A model generated the notes under the pieces. It worked only from the letters and a program-made list of their open reading frames with translations. It made no database searches and was not told the origin of the DNA. A DNA stretch of 64,000 nucleotides from Geopseudomonas sagittaria (lineage in GTDB: Bacteria; Pseudomonadota; Gammaproteobacteria; Pseudomonadales; Pseudomonadaceae). Position numbers and translations under genes: made by a program. Below, piece after piece: positions 15,901-28,540 of this stretch (positions are counted from its first letter, which is position 1; every line of letters starts with the position of its first letter). The stretch covers positions 124,001-188,000 of the forward strand of contig NZ_FOXM01000006.1 in assembly GCF_900115715.1 (NCBI RefSeq), written 5' to 3'.

Positions 15901-16614
15901 TCACTCGCGGTTTTCGAAGGACATCCTGAAGTGGAGGTTGTGCCCGCGATTCTGCGTCTGCCAGGCGAACCCTGCCATGTGCTCCCTGCGGCCGTTGGGG
16001 TTCGCCTCCCTGAAGAAGGCGCTGCGGCCCTCTGCATAGTCAAAGCGTGGCTTGGCACCGGAGCCTGGTGGGCCTGAGTAGCTAGGCCCCATGTTGTGAA
16101 TGGCGATTCTGGTTCCGCCAGGGTTGCCCAGCTCGGAGAGCGTGACCCAGGCAATGTATTCCTTGCTGGGATCCAGCCGAATGTGCGGAATGTCGAAATC
16201 TTGCCAGCTACTCAGGGAGCTCTGACTGATGCTTGGTAACAGGCGGGGTTCCGATGCCCATATCTCCATGGGTGCCGGCCGATCCGTCAGCCATTCGGAA
16301 AGTATCAGCTGGAAATTGGCCTCCGGCTCCAGGCCGTTGTGATTGTGCTGGGCCATGAGGAAGCCGACCTTGAACAGAATCGGAGTTTGCGGGTTGGGCG
16401 AGAAAATCTGGCCTGCGGCTGTTGTCCCTTCGCGCGTGGTTGTGCTGTGGATCACCCAGCTTGAAGATTCAGTGCCACGGGGAGGCTGGGTTGGCAGTGT
16501 CGATTCGATGCGTTCTACCGTCGCGACCACCTCGTCCTTCAACTTCTCTGGCTGAGACAGGTACCAATACAGGCCGGCCGCCAGTAACAGGCCCGGTACA
16601 AAAAATTTGTTCAT
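15901..16614 (-). CDS. Unknown exported or membrane-anchored protein
   Basis: A hypothetical protein of 237 residues. It starts MNKFFVPGLLLAAGLYWYL, a signal anchor or signal peptide without a lipobox, and the rest is a soluble domain of probable beta-rich type (ILFKVGFLMAQHNHNG; IRLDPSKEYIAWVTLSELG; TRIAIHNMGPSYSG). No family recognised. I choose the ATG at 16614, with CAGGAT upstream, over a longer frame reaching 16827. It lies 65 bases before the lipoprotein gene in the same direction and may share its transcript. Expected location is the periplasm. Confidence 0.6.
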   Translation of the reverse strand: MNKFFVPGLLLAAGLYWYLSQPEKLKDEVVATVERIESTLPTQPPRGTESSSWVIHSTTTREGTTAAGQIFSPNPQTPILFKVGFLMAQHNHNGLEPEANFQLILSEWLTDRPAPMEIWASEPRLLPSISQSSLSSWQDFDIPHIRLDPSKEYIAWVTLSELGNPGGTRIAIHNMGPSYSGPPGSGAKPRFDYAEGRSAFFREANPNGRREHMAGFAWQTQNRGHNLHFRMSFENRE

Positions 16615-16821
16615 GCGCATCCTGCGAGGAAACGGGACATGGGGTCTTCGAGTGGCAAGCGTCCGGCCAACCCGTCTCGAGACTGTCGATTCAAGCAGGA
16701 TGCCCCTTGGCCAGGGCCGGCAACAACCTTCTGGCAGATGGAGGTACCCAGAAATCTGTCCTGTTTCACAAAAACTCCGGCACCGTGCCGCGGCTTTCTC
16801 CAGCCCGCCGACTACCAAATA

Positions 16822-16852
16822 CGCCAAAGCCCCGGTTTCCGGGGCTTTGGCG
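16822..16852 (-). terminator. Perfect 14-bp stem terminator
   Basis: CGCCAAAGCCCCGG and its exact complement, with a three-base loop, lie 16 bases after the stop of the gene at 16868-17176. The A/T-rich flanks on the minus strand support a factor-independent terminator for that gene. Confidence 0.75.
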
Positions 16853-16867
16853 TTTCAGGCAGGTTGA

Positions 16868-17176
16868 TCAGTTCGCCGGGCGGTCCTGCTCGAGCACCAT
16901 CTGCCCGGCTAGCAGCAGTCGCGCATGGGCGCTTTCGGATAGCTCCTGGAGATGCTTGAGGTCACGCTGGAATACCTCGATATGGTCCAGCCAGGCGCCG
17001 AAGGGCTTAGCGCCGATGCTGCGTACCGTGCTGGCCAGCTCCGGTTTGCTCTTGCTCAAGGCCAGCAGCATCACGCGGCGGCCAAAGGTGAAGCGGTCGT
17101 TCGTCTCGATGTCCTTGAGTTCGGCAAGCGTGAAGGCAGCTTCGAAATCGATATCGGGCGGGGACGGGGCATCCAT
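16868..17176 (-). CDS. Unknown small protein, 102 aa
   Basis: A helix-rich cytoplasmic protein of 102 residues with no recognised family (LAELKDIETNDRFTFGRRVM; DHIEVFQRDLKHLQELSESA). It starts at 17176 with GGAGAAC upstream and is followed at once by a strong terminator, so it is probably a single-gene unit. Codon use looks like that of the chromosomal genes around it. It lies between the exported unknown gene and the signalling array, and I see nothing linking it to either. Confidence 0.6.
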   Translation of the reverse strand: MDAPSPPDIDFEAAFTLAELKDIETNDRFTFGRRVMLLALSKSKPELASTVRSIGAKPFGAWLDHIEVFQRDLKHLQELSESAHARLLLAGQMVLEQDRPAN

Positions 17177-17373
17177 GCGGTGTTCTCCATGTCTCGTATT
17201 TGTGCGCGCAGTGCAGTGTCGGCGTTGAGGATGTCTGTTTGAGCGGCCATCTGTCAGCGACCTGCCTTGTGCCTTTCAGCAAGGCTTACAGCAAGACACA
17301 TGCCAGCAGTCCAGGCCGTCTCAACATACTTGCGGCCGAGCTTAAATATAGCTGTTGCAGCGCACAACGCAGT

Positions 17374-17733
17374 TCACTCGGCAGTTATTCCCACCATGGT
17401 CAGCAGATTGCGGATGTCGATCGGCTTGATCAGAATGTCGTCGAAGCCGGCGGCCATGATCTCGCGGGTTTCCGCCGGCAAGGCATGGGCGGTGTAGGCG
17501 ATGATGCGCAGCTGCGCCAGGGCGGGGTTGCGGCGCAGTTGCTGGCAGACCTCGATGCCGGACATGCCCGGCATCATGATGTCGAGCAGGACGCAGTCGA
17601 AGTCCTTCTCGCTGGCTAGGCGCAGGGCATCCGCGCCGTTGCTGCACTCGCTCACGCGGCAGCCATAGCGCTCCAGCAGGACCCGCGGCAGGGTGCGATT
17701 GAACTCGGTGTCGTCGACCAGCAGAACGTTCAT
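17374..17733 (-). CDS. Single-domain response regulator (receiver only)
   Basis: A 119-residue CheY-like receiver with acidic pocket Asp7-Asp8, phosphoacceptor Asp51 (CVLLDIMMPG), the Thr in IAYTAHA and the Lys in LIKPIDI. It has no output domain. The ATG at 17731-17733 overlaps the stop of the sensor kinase upstream by one base, with GGGAGG in front, so the two are co-translated and the receiver is the likely partner of that kinase. It may act as a phosphate relay or sink, or through protein contact, toward the HD-GYP protein or the HPt domain in the same array. Confidence 0.9.
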   Translation of the reverse strand: MNVLLVDDTEFNRTLPRVLLERYGCRVSECSNGADALRLASEKDFDCVLLDIMMPGMSGIEVCQQLRRNPALAQLRIIAYTAHALPAETREIMAAGFDDILIKPIDIRNLLTMVGITAE

Positions 17734-19490
17734 CAATCCTCCCGCGGGGATAGAGGGAGGTGCAGGGTGAAGACGCTGCCCTGGCCCGGCGCGGAACTCA
17801 GGCTGATGCTGCCGCCCATGATGGCCGCCAGCTCGCGGGACAGGGCCAGCCCCAGGCCGGTGCCGGGGTGCTGGCGGGTCACGAAGGTATCCGCCTGGCG
17901 GAAGCGCTCGAAGATCAGCTCATGCTGGTCGCTGGCAATGCCCGGTCCGGAGTCCGCCACCGCGAAGCACAGCTCGCCGTTGCTCTGCCTGACGTTCAGT
18001 CTTACCTGCCCCGTGGTGGTGAACTTGATCGCGTTGTGCAGCAGGTTGCTGAGCACCTGGAGCAGGCGGGTGCGGTCACAGCGCAGGCTGGCCGGCAGAT
18101 CGGTCGGCAGCTGCACCTCCAGGCTCAGACCCTTGCTCGCCGCGAAGGCGCGGTGCATGTCGAGGGCATCCTTGATCAGACTGTGCAGATCCTCGTCGCG
18201 CAGGAACAGTTGCATGCGCCCGGCCTCGATGCTGGCCTGGTCGAGAATGTCGTTGAGCAGGTTCAGCAGGTGGCGGCTGCTCTTGTGGATGATCCCGGCG
18301 AATTCGCGGCTGGTGGCGTCGCTGCCGGTTTCGCGCAGGTATTCGGCGTAGCCGACGATGCCGTTGAGCGGGGTGCGCAGCTCGTGCGACATCGAGGCGA
18401 GGAATTCCGACTTGAGACGGTTGGCCGATTCGGCGCGGGCCTGGCTCAGGCGCAGACGGGCGGAGATGGCATGCTGGCGGCGCAACAGGCCGGCGGAGAG
18501 CAGGCCGAACAGCAGGATGACCGCCGACATCAGGCCGGCGAACAGGAAGTAGCCATTGCGCCGCTGCAGGTAGTCGGCCATGGCTTCCTTGCGACCGACG
18601 CCGACCACCACGGCCAGCGGCAGACCGAGCACCTTGCGGAAGCTGAAGATCCGCTCGACGCCGTCGACCCGGCTGGCGCTGATGTAGTGGCCCTGGCTGT
18701 CCTGCTCGAGCAGCTTGAACAGCGGCGAGCCGGAAATGTCCCGGCCGATATTGTTGTTGAGCTCCTCTTCGGTGCTGGAGCGGCGGGCACGCACGATACC
18801 GTCGAAGCCGACCACGGTGATGATGCCGTCGCGGCCGATTTCCACGTCGTTGTACAGGCTGGTGAAGTAGAAGGGGTCGATGGAGATCACCGCCACGCCT
18901 CCGAAGCTGCCGTCCGGCTTGTCGATGCGCCGGGTCATCTGGATCGACCACTTGCCGCTGGCGCGGCCGAGTACCGGCTTGCTGACCCACAGCTCGTCGG
19001 AGGCGTTGTCCCGATGGATGCGGAAATGCTCGCGGTCGGAGAGGTCGATCGCGGTGTGCTGGGGCAGGTTGGACAGGATGTAGGTGCCGTTTTCGTCGAT
19101 GATGCCCAGCTGGTTGAAGATGTTGCTGATGATCAGGCCGTCGCGGACAAACGCGCGGATGTCGATCTGGCGGCCGTGCAGCTCGTACTGCTGCTGGAGA
19201 AAGCGCAGCGACTGATCGGCGCTGGTGATGGTGCGCGCGGCGTGGGCCTCGAAGGCGCGGGCGAGGTTCAGGGTGTCGCGCTTGAGGTCATCCTCGGTGC
19301 GCACCTGCTCGCTGGCGGTCTTGAGGATCACCCCGCCCCATAGGGCGCTCACCAGGAGCAGGGTGAGGCCGAGAAGCAGTGCATAGGCAAGCTTGCCTTC
19401 GCGCCAGCTGCCGCTCGGCTTGACCGGTTGCGGCAGGCACGACGGTGCTTTGCCCGTGGCCGGCAGCGTCGGGAACGCGGAGTTGGTCAC
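17733..19490 (-). CDS. Membrane sensor histidine kinase with periplasmic Cache-type domain
   Basis: A 585-residue kinase. There is a membrane helix near residues 36-56 (ALLLGLTLLLVSALWGGVIL). A large extracytoplasmic region of the double-Cache kind follows (FIISNIFNQLGIIDENGTYIL, shortened; then FGGVAVISIDPFYF and ITVVGFDGIVRARR). A second helix lies at about 318-338, then HisKA (SMSHELRTPLNGIVGY) and HATPase (NLLHNAIKFT; DSGPGI; GTGLGLAL). It starts with GTG at 19490, overlapping the HD-GYP stop (GTGA). Double-Cache domains usually bind small metabolites. The array order suggests it phosphorylates the receiver encoded next. Confidence 0.9.
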   Translation of the reverse strand: MTNSAFPTLPATGKAPSCLPQPVKPSGSWREGKLAYALLLGLTLLLVSALWGGVILKTASEQVRTEDDLKRDTLNLARAFEAHAARTITSADQSLRFLQQQYELHGRQIDIRAFVRDGLIISNIFNQLGIIDENGTYILSNLPQHTAIDLSDREHFRIHRDNASDELWVSKPVLGRASGKWSIQMTRRIDKPDGSFGGVAVISIDPFYFTSLYNDVEIGRDGIITVVGFDGIVRARRSSTEEELNNNIGRDISGSPLFKLLEQDSQGHYISASRVDGVERIFSFRKVLGLPLAVVVGVGRKEAMADYLQRRNGYFLFAGLMSAVILLFGLLSAGLLRRQHAISARLRLSQARAESANRLKSEFLASMSHELRTPLNGIVGYAEYLRETGSDATSREFAGIIHKSSRHLLNLLNDILDQASIEAGRMQLFLRDEDLHSLIKDALDMHRAFAASKGLSLEVQLPTDLPASLRCDRTRLLQVLSNLLHNAIKFTTTGQVRLNVRQSNGELCFAVADSGPGIASDQHELIFERFRQADTFVTRQHPGTGLGLALSRELAAIMGGSISLSSAPGQGSVFTLHLPLSPRED

Positions 19491-20619
19491 GCGCAGGCCC
19501 CGCTGGTGTCGAGCGCCACGGGCTCGGGATGGTCGGCGTAGCGCGCAGCGATCTCCCGGAACGCCTCCTGCAGCTCGAGGAAGGCATCGACCATGTCCGG
19601 GTCGAAGTGACAGCCCCTGCCGGCGCTGATGATCTTGGTCGCCTCGTCGTGGGACATCGGCGCCTTGTAGACGCGGCTGCTGATCAGCGCGTCGTAGACG
19701 TCGGCGATGGCCATCAGGCGGGCGGCGACCGGAATCTCGTCGCCGATCAGACCTTGCGGGTAGCCGCTGCCGTCCCACTTCTCGTGGTGGCTGAAAGCGA
19801 TTTCCTTGGCGATGCGCAGGAAGGGGATTTCCCCGCCGGCATGGCGTTCGGCTCGGGCGATGGCTTCGCCCCCCAGGGTGGCGTGGGTCTTCATCACGTC
19901 GAACTCATGCTGGTCCAGCCGTCCGGGCTTGAGCAGGATGCTGTCGGGGATGCCGATCTTGCCGATGTCGTGCAGCGGCGCCGACTTGAACAGCAGCTCG
20001 ATGTGGGTGTCGGTGAGGAACGAGCGGAAACGCGGGTGCTGCTGCAGGTGCTGCGCCAGGGTGCGCACATAGTTCTGCGTGCGGCGGATATGGTTGCCGG
20101 TTTCGTTGTCGCGGGTTTCCGCCAGGGACGCCATCATCTCGATGGTCACGTCCTGCACCTCGAGCACCTGGCGCATGCGACGCTGGACCTCCTGCTCGAG
20201 GTAGGCGCTCTTGTTGCGCAGGAAGTCGGCGGAAGCCTTGAGTTTCAGGTGGGTCCTGATCCGGGCCAGCATCACCGGCGGGCTGATCGGCTTGGTGATG
20301 TAGTCCACCGCGCCCAGCTCCAGACCGTGCTGTTCGTCCTCGATGCTGGTGCGGGCGGTGAGGAAGATCACCGGAATGTCGCGCAGCTGCAGGTCGGCCT
20401 TGAGCTGGCGGCAGACTTCATAGCCGTCCATGTCCGGCATCATGATGTCGAGCAGGATCAGGTCGGGCTGCTCCTGGCCGGCGGCGATGCGCAGGGCGGC
20501 CTGGCCATCGCTGGCGACCTTGATCCGGTACTCGTGCTTGAGCAGGCTGCTGACCAGGATCAGGTTGTCCGGGGTGTCGTCGACCACCAGGATGGTCGGT
20601 TTCTTGTCGGCGTCCATCG

Positions 20620-20623
<4 letters not shown>
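19487..20623 (-). CDS. Response regulator with HD-GYP c-di-GMP phosphodiesterase
   Basis: A 378-residue protein with an N-terminal receiver (Asp15-Asp16, phosphoacceptor Asp59 in ILLDIMMPD, Lys in YITKPI) and a C-terminal HD-GYP domain. The key residues are all present: [19 protein letters not shown] and [11 protein letters not shown]. An active enzyme would cut cyclic di-GMP when phosphorylated, favouring motility over biofilm. The start overlaps the hybrid kinase stop as ATGA, and its own stop overlaps the next GTG. It is therefore made in fixed ratio with both kinases and is a probable output of the array. Confidence 0.94.
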
Positions 20624-23640
<3,017 letters not shown>

Positions 23641-24016
23641 GGGGGCTCCGCGGGGGCTGCACGAGCGGTACAGGTGCCGTGGGGCGCACCGGTTTGTGGC
23701 GTCATTATTCGACCAATTTTATGTGACGCAGTCTGCATAACTCAACGGCAATCAGCATTGTTCCAACGCAAGTCGCAGCGGGTCTGGCAGCCAATCCGCG
23801 GGTGAGCCATGCTTCATGCGCAAAGACGGCGCAAGCCCTGCTGTGCGAGGCCCTGCATGGCTGGGAATGCCTTTGAGGCGCGTCAGATAGTTGCCGCCTT
23901 GCGAGCTGGAATTTCGACAAGATTGGCACTTCTGTCCTTTGTCGGGCGCATTTGTTAAGGTCCGCGCTGAATTTTCGGCTCTGTCTTGAGACGACCTGGG
24001 GTTATCGAGGTACTGC
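23641..24016. other. Divergent control region between hybrid kinase and gacA
   Basis: These 376 bases hold no plausible gene on either strand. The part near the hybrid kinase (23700-23760) is AT-rich (CAATTTTATG) and may hold its promoter. The part near gacA contains TTGTTAAGG and TTGAGACG segments that could be promoter elements, but no hexamer pair is convincing. No dyad longer than 8 bp was found. Confidence 0.5.
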
Positions 24017-24661
24017 GTGATCAACGTGCTCGTTGTGGATGACCACGATCTGGTGCGCACCGGCATTCGCCGGATGCTCGCCGATGTGGCTGGAGTCAGC
24101 GTGGTGGGCGAGGCCGCTTCTGGCGAAGAGGCGCTGCTGCGCGTGCGTGAACTGCGCCCCGACCTGGTGTTGATGGATGTGAAGATGCCGGGCATCGGCG
24201 GCCTGGAGGCGACCCGCAAGATCATTCGCAGCCACGCGGACATCAAGGTCATCGCCGTGACGGCCTGCGACGAAGAGCCGTTTCCCACCCGACTGCTGCA
24301 GGCCGGTGCGGCCGGCTACCTGACCAAGGGCGCCGGGCTGGAAGAGATGATCAAGGCGATTCGCCAGGTGTTCGCCGGACAGCGCTACATCAGTGCCGAT
24401 ATCGCCCAGCAACTGGCGCTCAAGCCATTCCAGCCGCAGGGCGATGCTTCGCCCTTCGATCTGTTGTCCGAGCGCGAGATGCAGATCGCTCTGATGATCG
24501 CCGAGTGCCAGAAGGTGCAGAGCATCTCCGACAAGCTGTGCCTGTCGCCGAAGACGGTGAACACTTACCGCTACCGCATCTTCGAGAAGCTCGAGATCAC
24601 CAGCGATGTGGAGCTGGCCATGATGGCCGTGCGCCATCGCATGGTCGATGTCGTCAGCTGA
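24017..24661 (+). CDS. gacA: GacA/UvrY-type response regulator
   Basis: A 214-residue regulator of the NarL/FixJ class and the master switch of the Gac-Rsm pathway. The receiver has Asp8-Asp9, phosphoacceptor Asp54 ([10 protein letters not shown]) and the Lys in YLTKGAG. The LuxR-type helix-turn-helix is [19 protein letters not shown], followed by [19 protein letters not shown]. In Pseudomonas GacS phosphorylates GacA, which then activates small RNAs that titrate RsmA. The start is GTG at 24017. The uvrC ATG follows the stop by one base, the classical gacA-uvrC arrangement of gammaproteobacteria. Confidence 0.97.
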   Translation: MINVLVVDDHDLVRTGIRRMLADVAGVSVVGEAASGEEALLRVRELRPDLVLMDVKMPGIGGLEATRKIIRSHADIKVIAVTACDEEPFPTRLLQAGAAGYLTKGAGLEEMIKAIRQVFAGQRYISADIAQQLALKPFQPQGDASPFDLLSEREMQIALMIAECQKVQSISDKLCLSPKTVNTYRYRIFEKLEITSDVELAMMAVRHRMVDVVS

Positions 24662-24662
24662 G

Positions 24663-26489
24663 ATGGGCGCGGCGTTCGACAGCAGCGACTTCCTCGCCGG
24701 GTGCAGCTCCCGCCCCGGTGTCTATCGCATGTTCGACGCCGAAGCCCGCCTGCTCTACGTTGGCAAGGCCAACAACCTGAAGAAGCGTCTGGCCAGCTAC
24801 TTCCGCAAGAGCGGGCTGGCGCCGAAGACCGCCGCGCTGGTGGCGCGCATCGCCCAGATCGAGACCACCATCACCGCCAACGAGACCGAGGCGCTGCTGC
24901 TCGAGCAGACGCTGATCAAGGAATGGCGGCCGCCTTACAACATCCTGCTGCGCGACGACAAATCCTACCCTTACGTCTTGCTCAGCAGTGAGGACGAATA
25001 CCCGCGCCTGGGGATCCATCGTGGGGCGAAGAAGGCCAAAGGCCGCTACTTCGGCCCCTATCCCAGCGGCCTGGCGATCCGCGAGAGCCTCAACCTGCTG
25101 CAGAAGACCTTCCAGGTACGCCAGTGCGAGGACAGCTACTTCAAGAATCGCACGCGGCCCTGCCTGCAGTACCAGATCAAGCGCTGCAAGGGCCCCTGCG
25201 TCGGCTTGGTCAGTCCCGAAGAGTACGCCGAGGACGTGCGCCATTCGGCGATGTTCCTCGAGGGGCGCAGCAACCAGCTGGCCGACGAGCTGAATGCCGC
25301 GATGGAAAAGGCCGCCGCCGAACTGGACTTCGAGCGCGCCGCCGAGCTGCGCGACCAGATTGCCCTGCTGCGCCGGGTGCAGGATCAACAAAGCATGGAG
25401 GGCGGTAGCGGCGACGTGGATGTGGTGGCGGCCATGGTCAGCCCCGGCGGCGCCTGCGTGCACCTGATCAGCGTGCGCGGCGGGCGGGTGCTGGGCAGCA
25501 AGAACTTCTTTCCCCAAGTGGCGATCGAGGAGGAGCCTGCCGATGTGCTGGTCGCCTTCCTCGCGCAGTACTACCTGGGCAGCAGTGAACGCGATTTGCC
25601 CAACGAGCTGATCGTCAACTGTGTGCACGAGGATTTCCCGACCCTGGCAGCGGCGATTGCCGAGGTGCGCGGCCGCGAGCTGGCCATCAGCCATCGCGTG
25701 CGCGGCACCAGGGCGCGCTGGCAGCAACTGGCGGTGACCAATGCCGAGCAGGCGCTGGCCTCACGGCTGGCCAACCGCCAGCATGTCGCGGCGCGCATGG
25801 AGGCGCTCGGCGAGGCGTTGGGCATGGACCAGCCGCCGCAGCGCCTGGAGTGCTTCGACATCAGTCACTCCAGCGGCGAGGCCGCGGTGGCCTCCTGCGT
25901 GGTGTTCGGGCCCGAGGGTCCGCTGAAGTCGGACTACCGGCGCTTCAACATCGAGGGGGTCACGGCCGGCGACGACTATGCGGCCATGCACCAAGCATTG
26001 ACCCGGCGCTTCCGCCGCCTCAAGGAAGGCGAGGGCAAGATGCCCGACATCCTGCTGGTCGACGGGGGCAAGGGTCAGCTGAACATGGCGCGCGAAGTGC
26101 TGCAGGAGCTGGCCGTGGTCGATCTGGTCCTGCTCGGCGTGGCCAAGGGAGTGACCCGCAAGCCGGGCCTGGAAACCCTCTACCTCAACGACGCCGAGCA
26201 CGAGTTCACCCTGCCGGGCGACTCGCCGGCGCTGCATCTGATCCAGCAGATCCGTGACGAGGCGCACCGTTTCGCCATCACCGGGCATCGCGCGCGGCGC
26301 GGCAAGGCGCGGCGTACCTCGAGCCTGGAGGAGGTGCCGGGCGTGGGCCCCAAGCGCCGACGCGACCTGCTCAAGCACTTTGGCGGCCTGCAGGAGTTGA
26401 CCCGGGCCAGTGCCGAGGAGATCGCCAAGGCGCCAGGTATCAGCAAAAAGCTTGCGGAGTCGATTTATACCGCTCTGCACAGTGAGTAG
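24663..26489 (+). CDS. uvrC: Excinuclease ABC subunit C
   Basis: A 608-residue nucleotide-excision-repair nuclease that makes both cuts around a lesion bound by UvrAB. Domains in order: GIY-YIG nuclease ([20 protein letters not shown]), the Cys-rich [16 protein letters not shown] segment, the UvrB-binding UVR motif ([19 protein letters not shown]), the RNase H-like C-terminal nuclease ([35 protein letters not shown]) and tandem helix-hairpin-helices ([19 protein letters not shown]). The ATG at 24663 lies one base after the gacA stop. Length and sequence match Pseudomonas UvrC along its whole length. Confidence 0.98.
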   Translation: MGAAFDSSDFLAGCSSRPGVYRMFDAEARLLYVGKANNLKKRLASYFRKSGLAPKTAALVARIAQIETTITANETEALLLEQTLIKEWRPPYNILLRDDKSYPYVLLSSEDEYPRLGIHRGAKKAKGRYFGPYPSGLAIRESLNLLQKTFQVRQCEDSYFKNRTRPCLQYQIKRCKGPCVGLVSPEEYAEDVRHSAMFLEGRSNQLADELNAAMEKAAAELDFERAAELRDQIALLRRVQDQQSMEGGSGDVDVVAAMVSPGGACVHLISVRGGRVLGSKNFFPQVAIEEEPADVLVAFLAQYYLGSSERDLPNELIVNCVHEDFPTLAAAIAEVRGRELAISHRVRGTRARWQQLAVTNAEQALASRLANRQHVAARMEALGEALGMDQPPQRLECFDISHSSGEAAVASCVVFGPEGPLKSDYRRFNIEGVTAGDDYAAMHQALTRRFRRLKEGEGKMPDILLVDGGKGQLNMAREVLQELAVVDLVLLGVAKGVTRKPGLETLYLNDAEHEFTLPGDSPALHLIQQIRDEAHRFAITGHRARRGKARRTSSLEEVPGVGPKRRRDLLKHFGGLQELTRASAEEIAKAPGISKKLAESIYTALHSE

Positions 26490-26522
26490 AATGCCGCAAC
26501 TCTTTGAATATAAAGCGTGCCG

Positions 26523-27083
26523 ATGAATATCCCGAATCTGCTGACGATCCTGCGCGTGCTGCTCATCCCGGTGTTCATCGGGCTGTTCTATTTGCCGTTC
26601 AGCTGGAGCTACTGGGCTGCCAGTGGTGTGTTTGCCCTGGCCAGTGCGACCGATTGGCTGGATGGCTACCTGGCCCGCCGCCTGGGGCAGAGCACGCCGT
26701 TCGGCGCCTTTCTCGATCCGGTGGCAGACAAGCTGATGGTGGTCGTGGCGCTGGTCCTGCTGGTGGAGGAGCACAACAGCCTGTGGCTGACCCTGCCGGC
26801 GATGATCATCATCGGCCGCGAGATCGTCGTCTCCGCCCTGCGCGAGTGGATGGCCGAGCTGGGGGCGCGCGCCCAGGTGGCGGTGTCGCAGCTGGGCAAG
26901 TGGAAGACGGCCGCACAGATGGTGGCGCTGATCATCCTGCTCGGCAATCCGCCGCGGATGGACTTCTGGGTCGGCCTCGGCTTCACCCTGCTCATCGTCG
27001 CCGCCGGTCTGACCCTGTGGTCGATGGTGCAGTATCTGCGTGCCGCCTGGCCCCATCTCAGCAAGGGTGCCAACGGGAAATAA
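26523..27083 (+). CDS. pgsA: CDP-diacylglycerol-glycerol-3-phosphate phosphatidyltransferase
   Basis: A 186-residue membrane enzyme that makes phosphatidylglycerol phosphate, the first committed step to phosphatidylglycerol and cardiolipin. The CDP-alcohol phosphotransferase motif is complete: [19 protein letters not shown] then FLDPVADK (DG-x2-AR-x8-G-x3-D-x3-D). Several membrane helices follow. It starts with ATG at 26523, 33 bases after uvrC, and completes the conserved gacA-uvrC-pgsA string. A tRNA cluster with its own promoter follows. Essential in most bacteria. Confidence 0.97.
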   Translation: MNIPNLLTILRVLLIPVFIGLFYLPFSWSYWAASGVFALASATDWLDGYLARRLGQSTPFGAFLDPVADKLMVVVALVLLVEEHNSLWLTLPAMIIIGREIVVSALREWMAELGARAQVAVSQLGKWKTAAQMVALIILLGNPPRMDFWVGLGFTLLIVAAGLTLWSMVQYLRAAWPHLSKGANGK

Positions 27084-27101
27084 CTTTTTTGAATCAAAGG
27101 G

Positions 27102-27129
27102 TTGACAGTGGTTCGGGTTCGTATAGAAT
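27102..27129 (+). promoter_or_regulatory. Sigma-70 promoter of the tRNA-Gly/tRNA-Cys unit
   Basis: TTGACA (27102-27107, consensus -35) and TAGAAT (27124-27129, -10) are 16 bases apart. They lie 18 bases before the mature 5' end of tRNA-Gly, as expected for a strong tRNA promoter. Confidence 0.85.
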
Positions 27130-27147
27130 GGCGCCCGTCACCACGAA

Positions 27148-27223
<76 letters not shown>

Positions 27224-27263
27224 ATTTTTCATGATGAATGCTGATGTTTGGGTGTTCATTTGA

Positions 27264-27337
27264 GGCCGGGTGGCAGAGTGGTCATGCAGCGGATTGCAAA
27301 TCCGTGTACGCCGGTTCGATTCCGACCTCGGCCTCCA
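27264..27337 (+). tRNA. tRNA-Cys (GCA)
   Basis: A 74-base cloverleaf ending in CCA. The anticodon GCA is at 27296-27298 within GGATTGCAAATCC, and the T-loop is TTCGATT. It is probably co-transcribed with tRNA-Gly and followed by a terminator. Confidence 0.98.
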
Positions 27338-27343
27338 CTATAG

Positions 27344-27379
27344 AAAAGCCCTGTAGGTCTCTGATCTACAGGGCTTTTT
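27344..27379 (+). terminator. Factor-independent terminator after tRNA-Cys
   Basis: AAAAGCCCTGTAG (27344-27356) pairs with CTACAGGGCTTTT (27366-27378), followed by a T-rich tract. It ends the tRNA-Gly/tRNA-Cys transcript. Confidence 0.9.
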
Positions 27380-27407
27380 CTTTTCAGGTACGTTTTACCA
27401 AGGCAGC

Positions 27408-27437
27408 TTGCAGGGAGTGGCACCGGCTGTTTATAGT
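27408..27437 (+). promoter_or_regulatory. Probable promoter of tRNA-Leu
   Basis: TTGCAG (27408-27413) and TATAGT (27432-27437) are separated by 18 bases and end 36 bases before tRNA-Leu. The GC-rich stretch that follows is typical of stable-RNA promoters. Confidence 0.6.
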
Positions 27438-27473
27438 CCGCCCCTTGTTGCTGCTCAGCAGCGCAGCGCTACC

Positions 27474-27560
27474 GCCCGAATGGCGAAATCGGTAGACGCA
27501 GGAGACTTAAAATCTCTCGGCCGCAAGGTCATGCCGGTTCGAGTCCGGCTTCGGGCACCA
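27474..27560 (+). tRNA. tRNA-Leu (TAA)
   Basis: An 87-base class II tRNA with a long variable arm and encoded CCA. The acceptor stem GCCCGAA pairs with TTCGGGC, the anticodon TAA is at 27508-27510 in the loop CTTAAAA, and the T-arm is GGTTCGAGTCC. The galU start follows after 36 bases, so the tRNA transcript may continue into galU. Confidence 0.97.
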
Positions 27561-27596
27561 AAAATCCTTGTCTCCTACCTGCAAGGCTTCTCCCAG

Positions 27597-28436
27597 ATGA
27601 TCAAGAAGTGTCTCTTCCCGGCGGCCGGTTACGGCACCCGTTTTCTGCCCGCAACCAAGGCCATGCCCAAGGAAATGCTGCCGGTGGTCAACAAGCCACT
27701 GATCCAGTATGCCGTCGAAGAGGCGCTGGACGCCGGCCTGAGTGAGATATCCATTGTCACCGGCCGCGGCAAGCGGGCGATCGAAGACCACTTCGACATC
27801 AGCTACGAGCTGGAGCACCAGATTCGCGATACCGACAAGGAAAAATACCTGGTCGGTATCCGCCGTCTTCTCGACGAGTGCACCTTTTCCTACACCCGCC
27901 AGATCGAGATGAAGGGCCTCGGCCATGCCATCCTCACCGGCCGCCCGCTGATCGGCGACGAGCCCTTCGCCGTGGTGCTGGCCGACGACCTGTGTCTGAA
28001 CCTTGAGGGTGATGGCGTACTGGCGCAGATGGTCAAGCTGTACAAGCAGTTCCGTTGCTCGATCGTGGCCATCCAGGAAGTGCCGCGCGAGGAGACCCAC
28101 AAGTACGGGGTGATCGCCGGCGAGATGATTCGCGAGGACATCTACCGGGTCAACTCGATGGTCGAGAAGCCCAAGCCGGAAGATGCGCCGTCCAACCTGG
28201 CGATCATCGGTCGCTACATTCTCACTCCGGACATCTTCGACCTGATCGAGCAGACCCCGCCCGGCAAGGGTGGCGAGATCCAGATCACCGACGCGCTGAT
28301 GAAGCAGGCCCAGGATGGCTGCGTGATCGCGTACAAGTTCAAGGGCCAGCGCTTCGATTGCGGCGGCGCCGAGGGCTATGTCGAGGCGACCAACTTCTGC
28401 TTCGAGAACATCTACAAGGCCGGTAAGGCGTACTGA
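27597..28436 (+). CDS. galU: UTP-glucose-1-phosphate uridylyltransferase
   Basis: A 279-residue enzyme that makes UDP-glucose from UTP and glucose-1-phosphate for lipopolysaccharide core, trehalose and exopolysaccharides. The nucleotide-binding motif is [23 protein letters not shown], here shortened to its key GxGTRxxP and K residues; later motifs are [19 protein letters not shown] and [12 protein letters not shown]. Length equals that of Pseudomonas GalU. The ATG at 27597 is preceded by AGGCTTCTCCC, a modest ribosome site. A clear terminator follows the stop. Confidence 0.97.
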   Translation: MIKKCLFPAAGYGTRFLPATKAMPKEMLPVVNKPLIQYAVEEALDAGLSEISIVTGRGKRAIEDHFDISYELEHQIRDTDKEKYLVGIRRLLDECTFSYTRQIEMKGLGHAILTGRPLIGDEPFAVVLADDLCLNLEGDGVLAQMVKLYKQFRCSIVAIQEVPREETHKYGVIAGEMIREDIYRVNSMVEKPKPEDAPSNLAIIGRYILTPDIFDLIEQTPPGKGGEIQITDALMKQAQDGCVIAYKFKGQRFDCGGAEGYVEATNFCFENIYKAGKAY

Positions 28437-28461
28437 TCGCCTGCTCGCCAGCGTCAGCCAG

Positions 28462-28500
28462 CCGCCCTGCGCCATCCGGTGCAGGGCGGTTTTGTTTTTT
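28462..28500 (+). terminator. Factor-independent terminator after galU
   Basis: CCGCCCTGC (28462-28470) pairs with GCAGGGCGG (28481-28489), followed by TTTTGTTTTTT. It lies 25 bases after the galU stop and ends just before gor. Confidence 0.93.
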
Positions 28501-28540
28501 TGGGGTGGTATGCTGCCGGCACAAGGCAAGGAGATCCGAC

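Noticed and set aside
23915-23940. A sigma-54 promoter upstream of gacA
   Set aside because: TTGGCAC resembles a -24 element, but no TTGC-type -12 element occurs at the required spacing.
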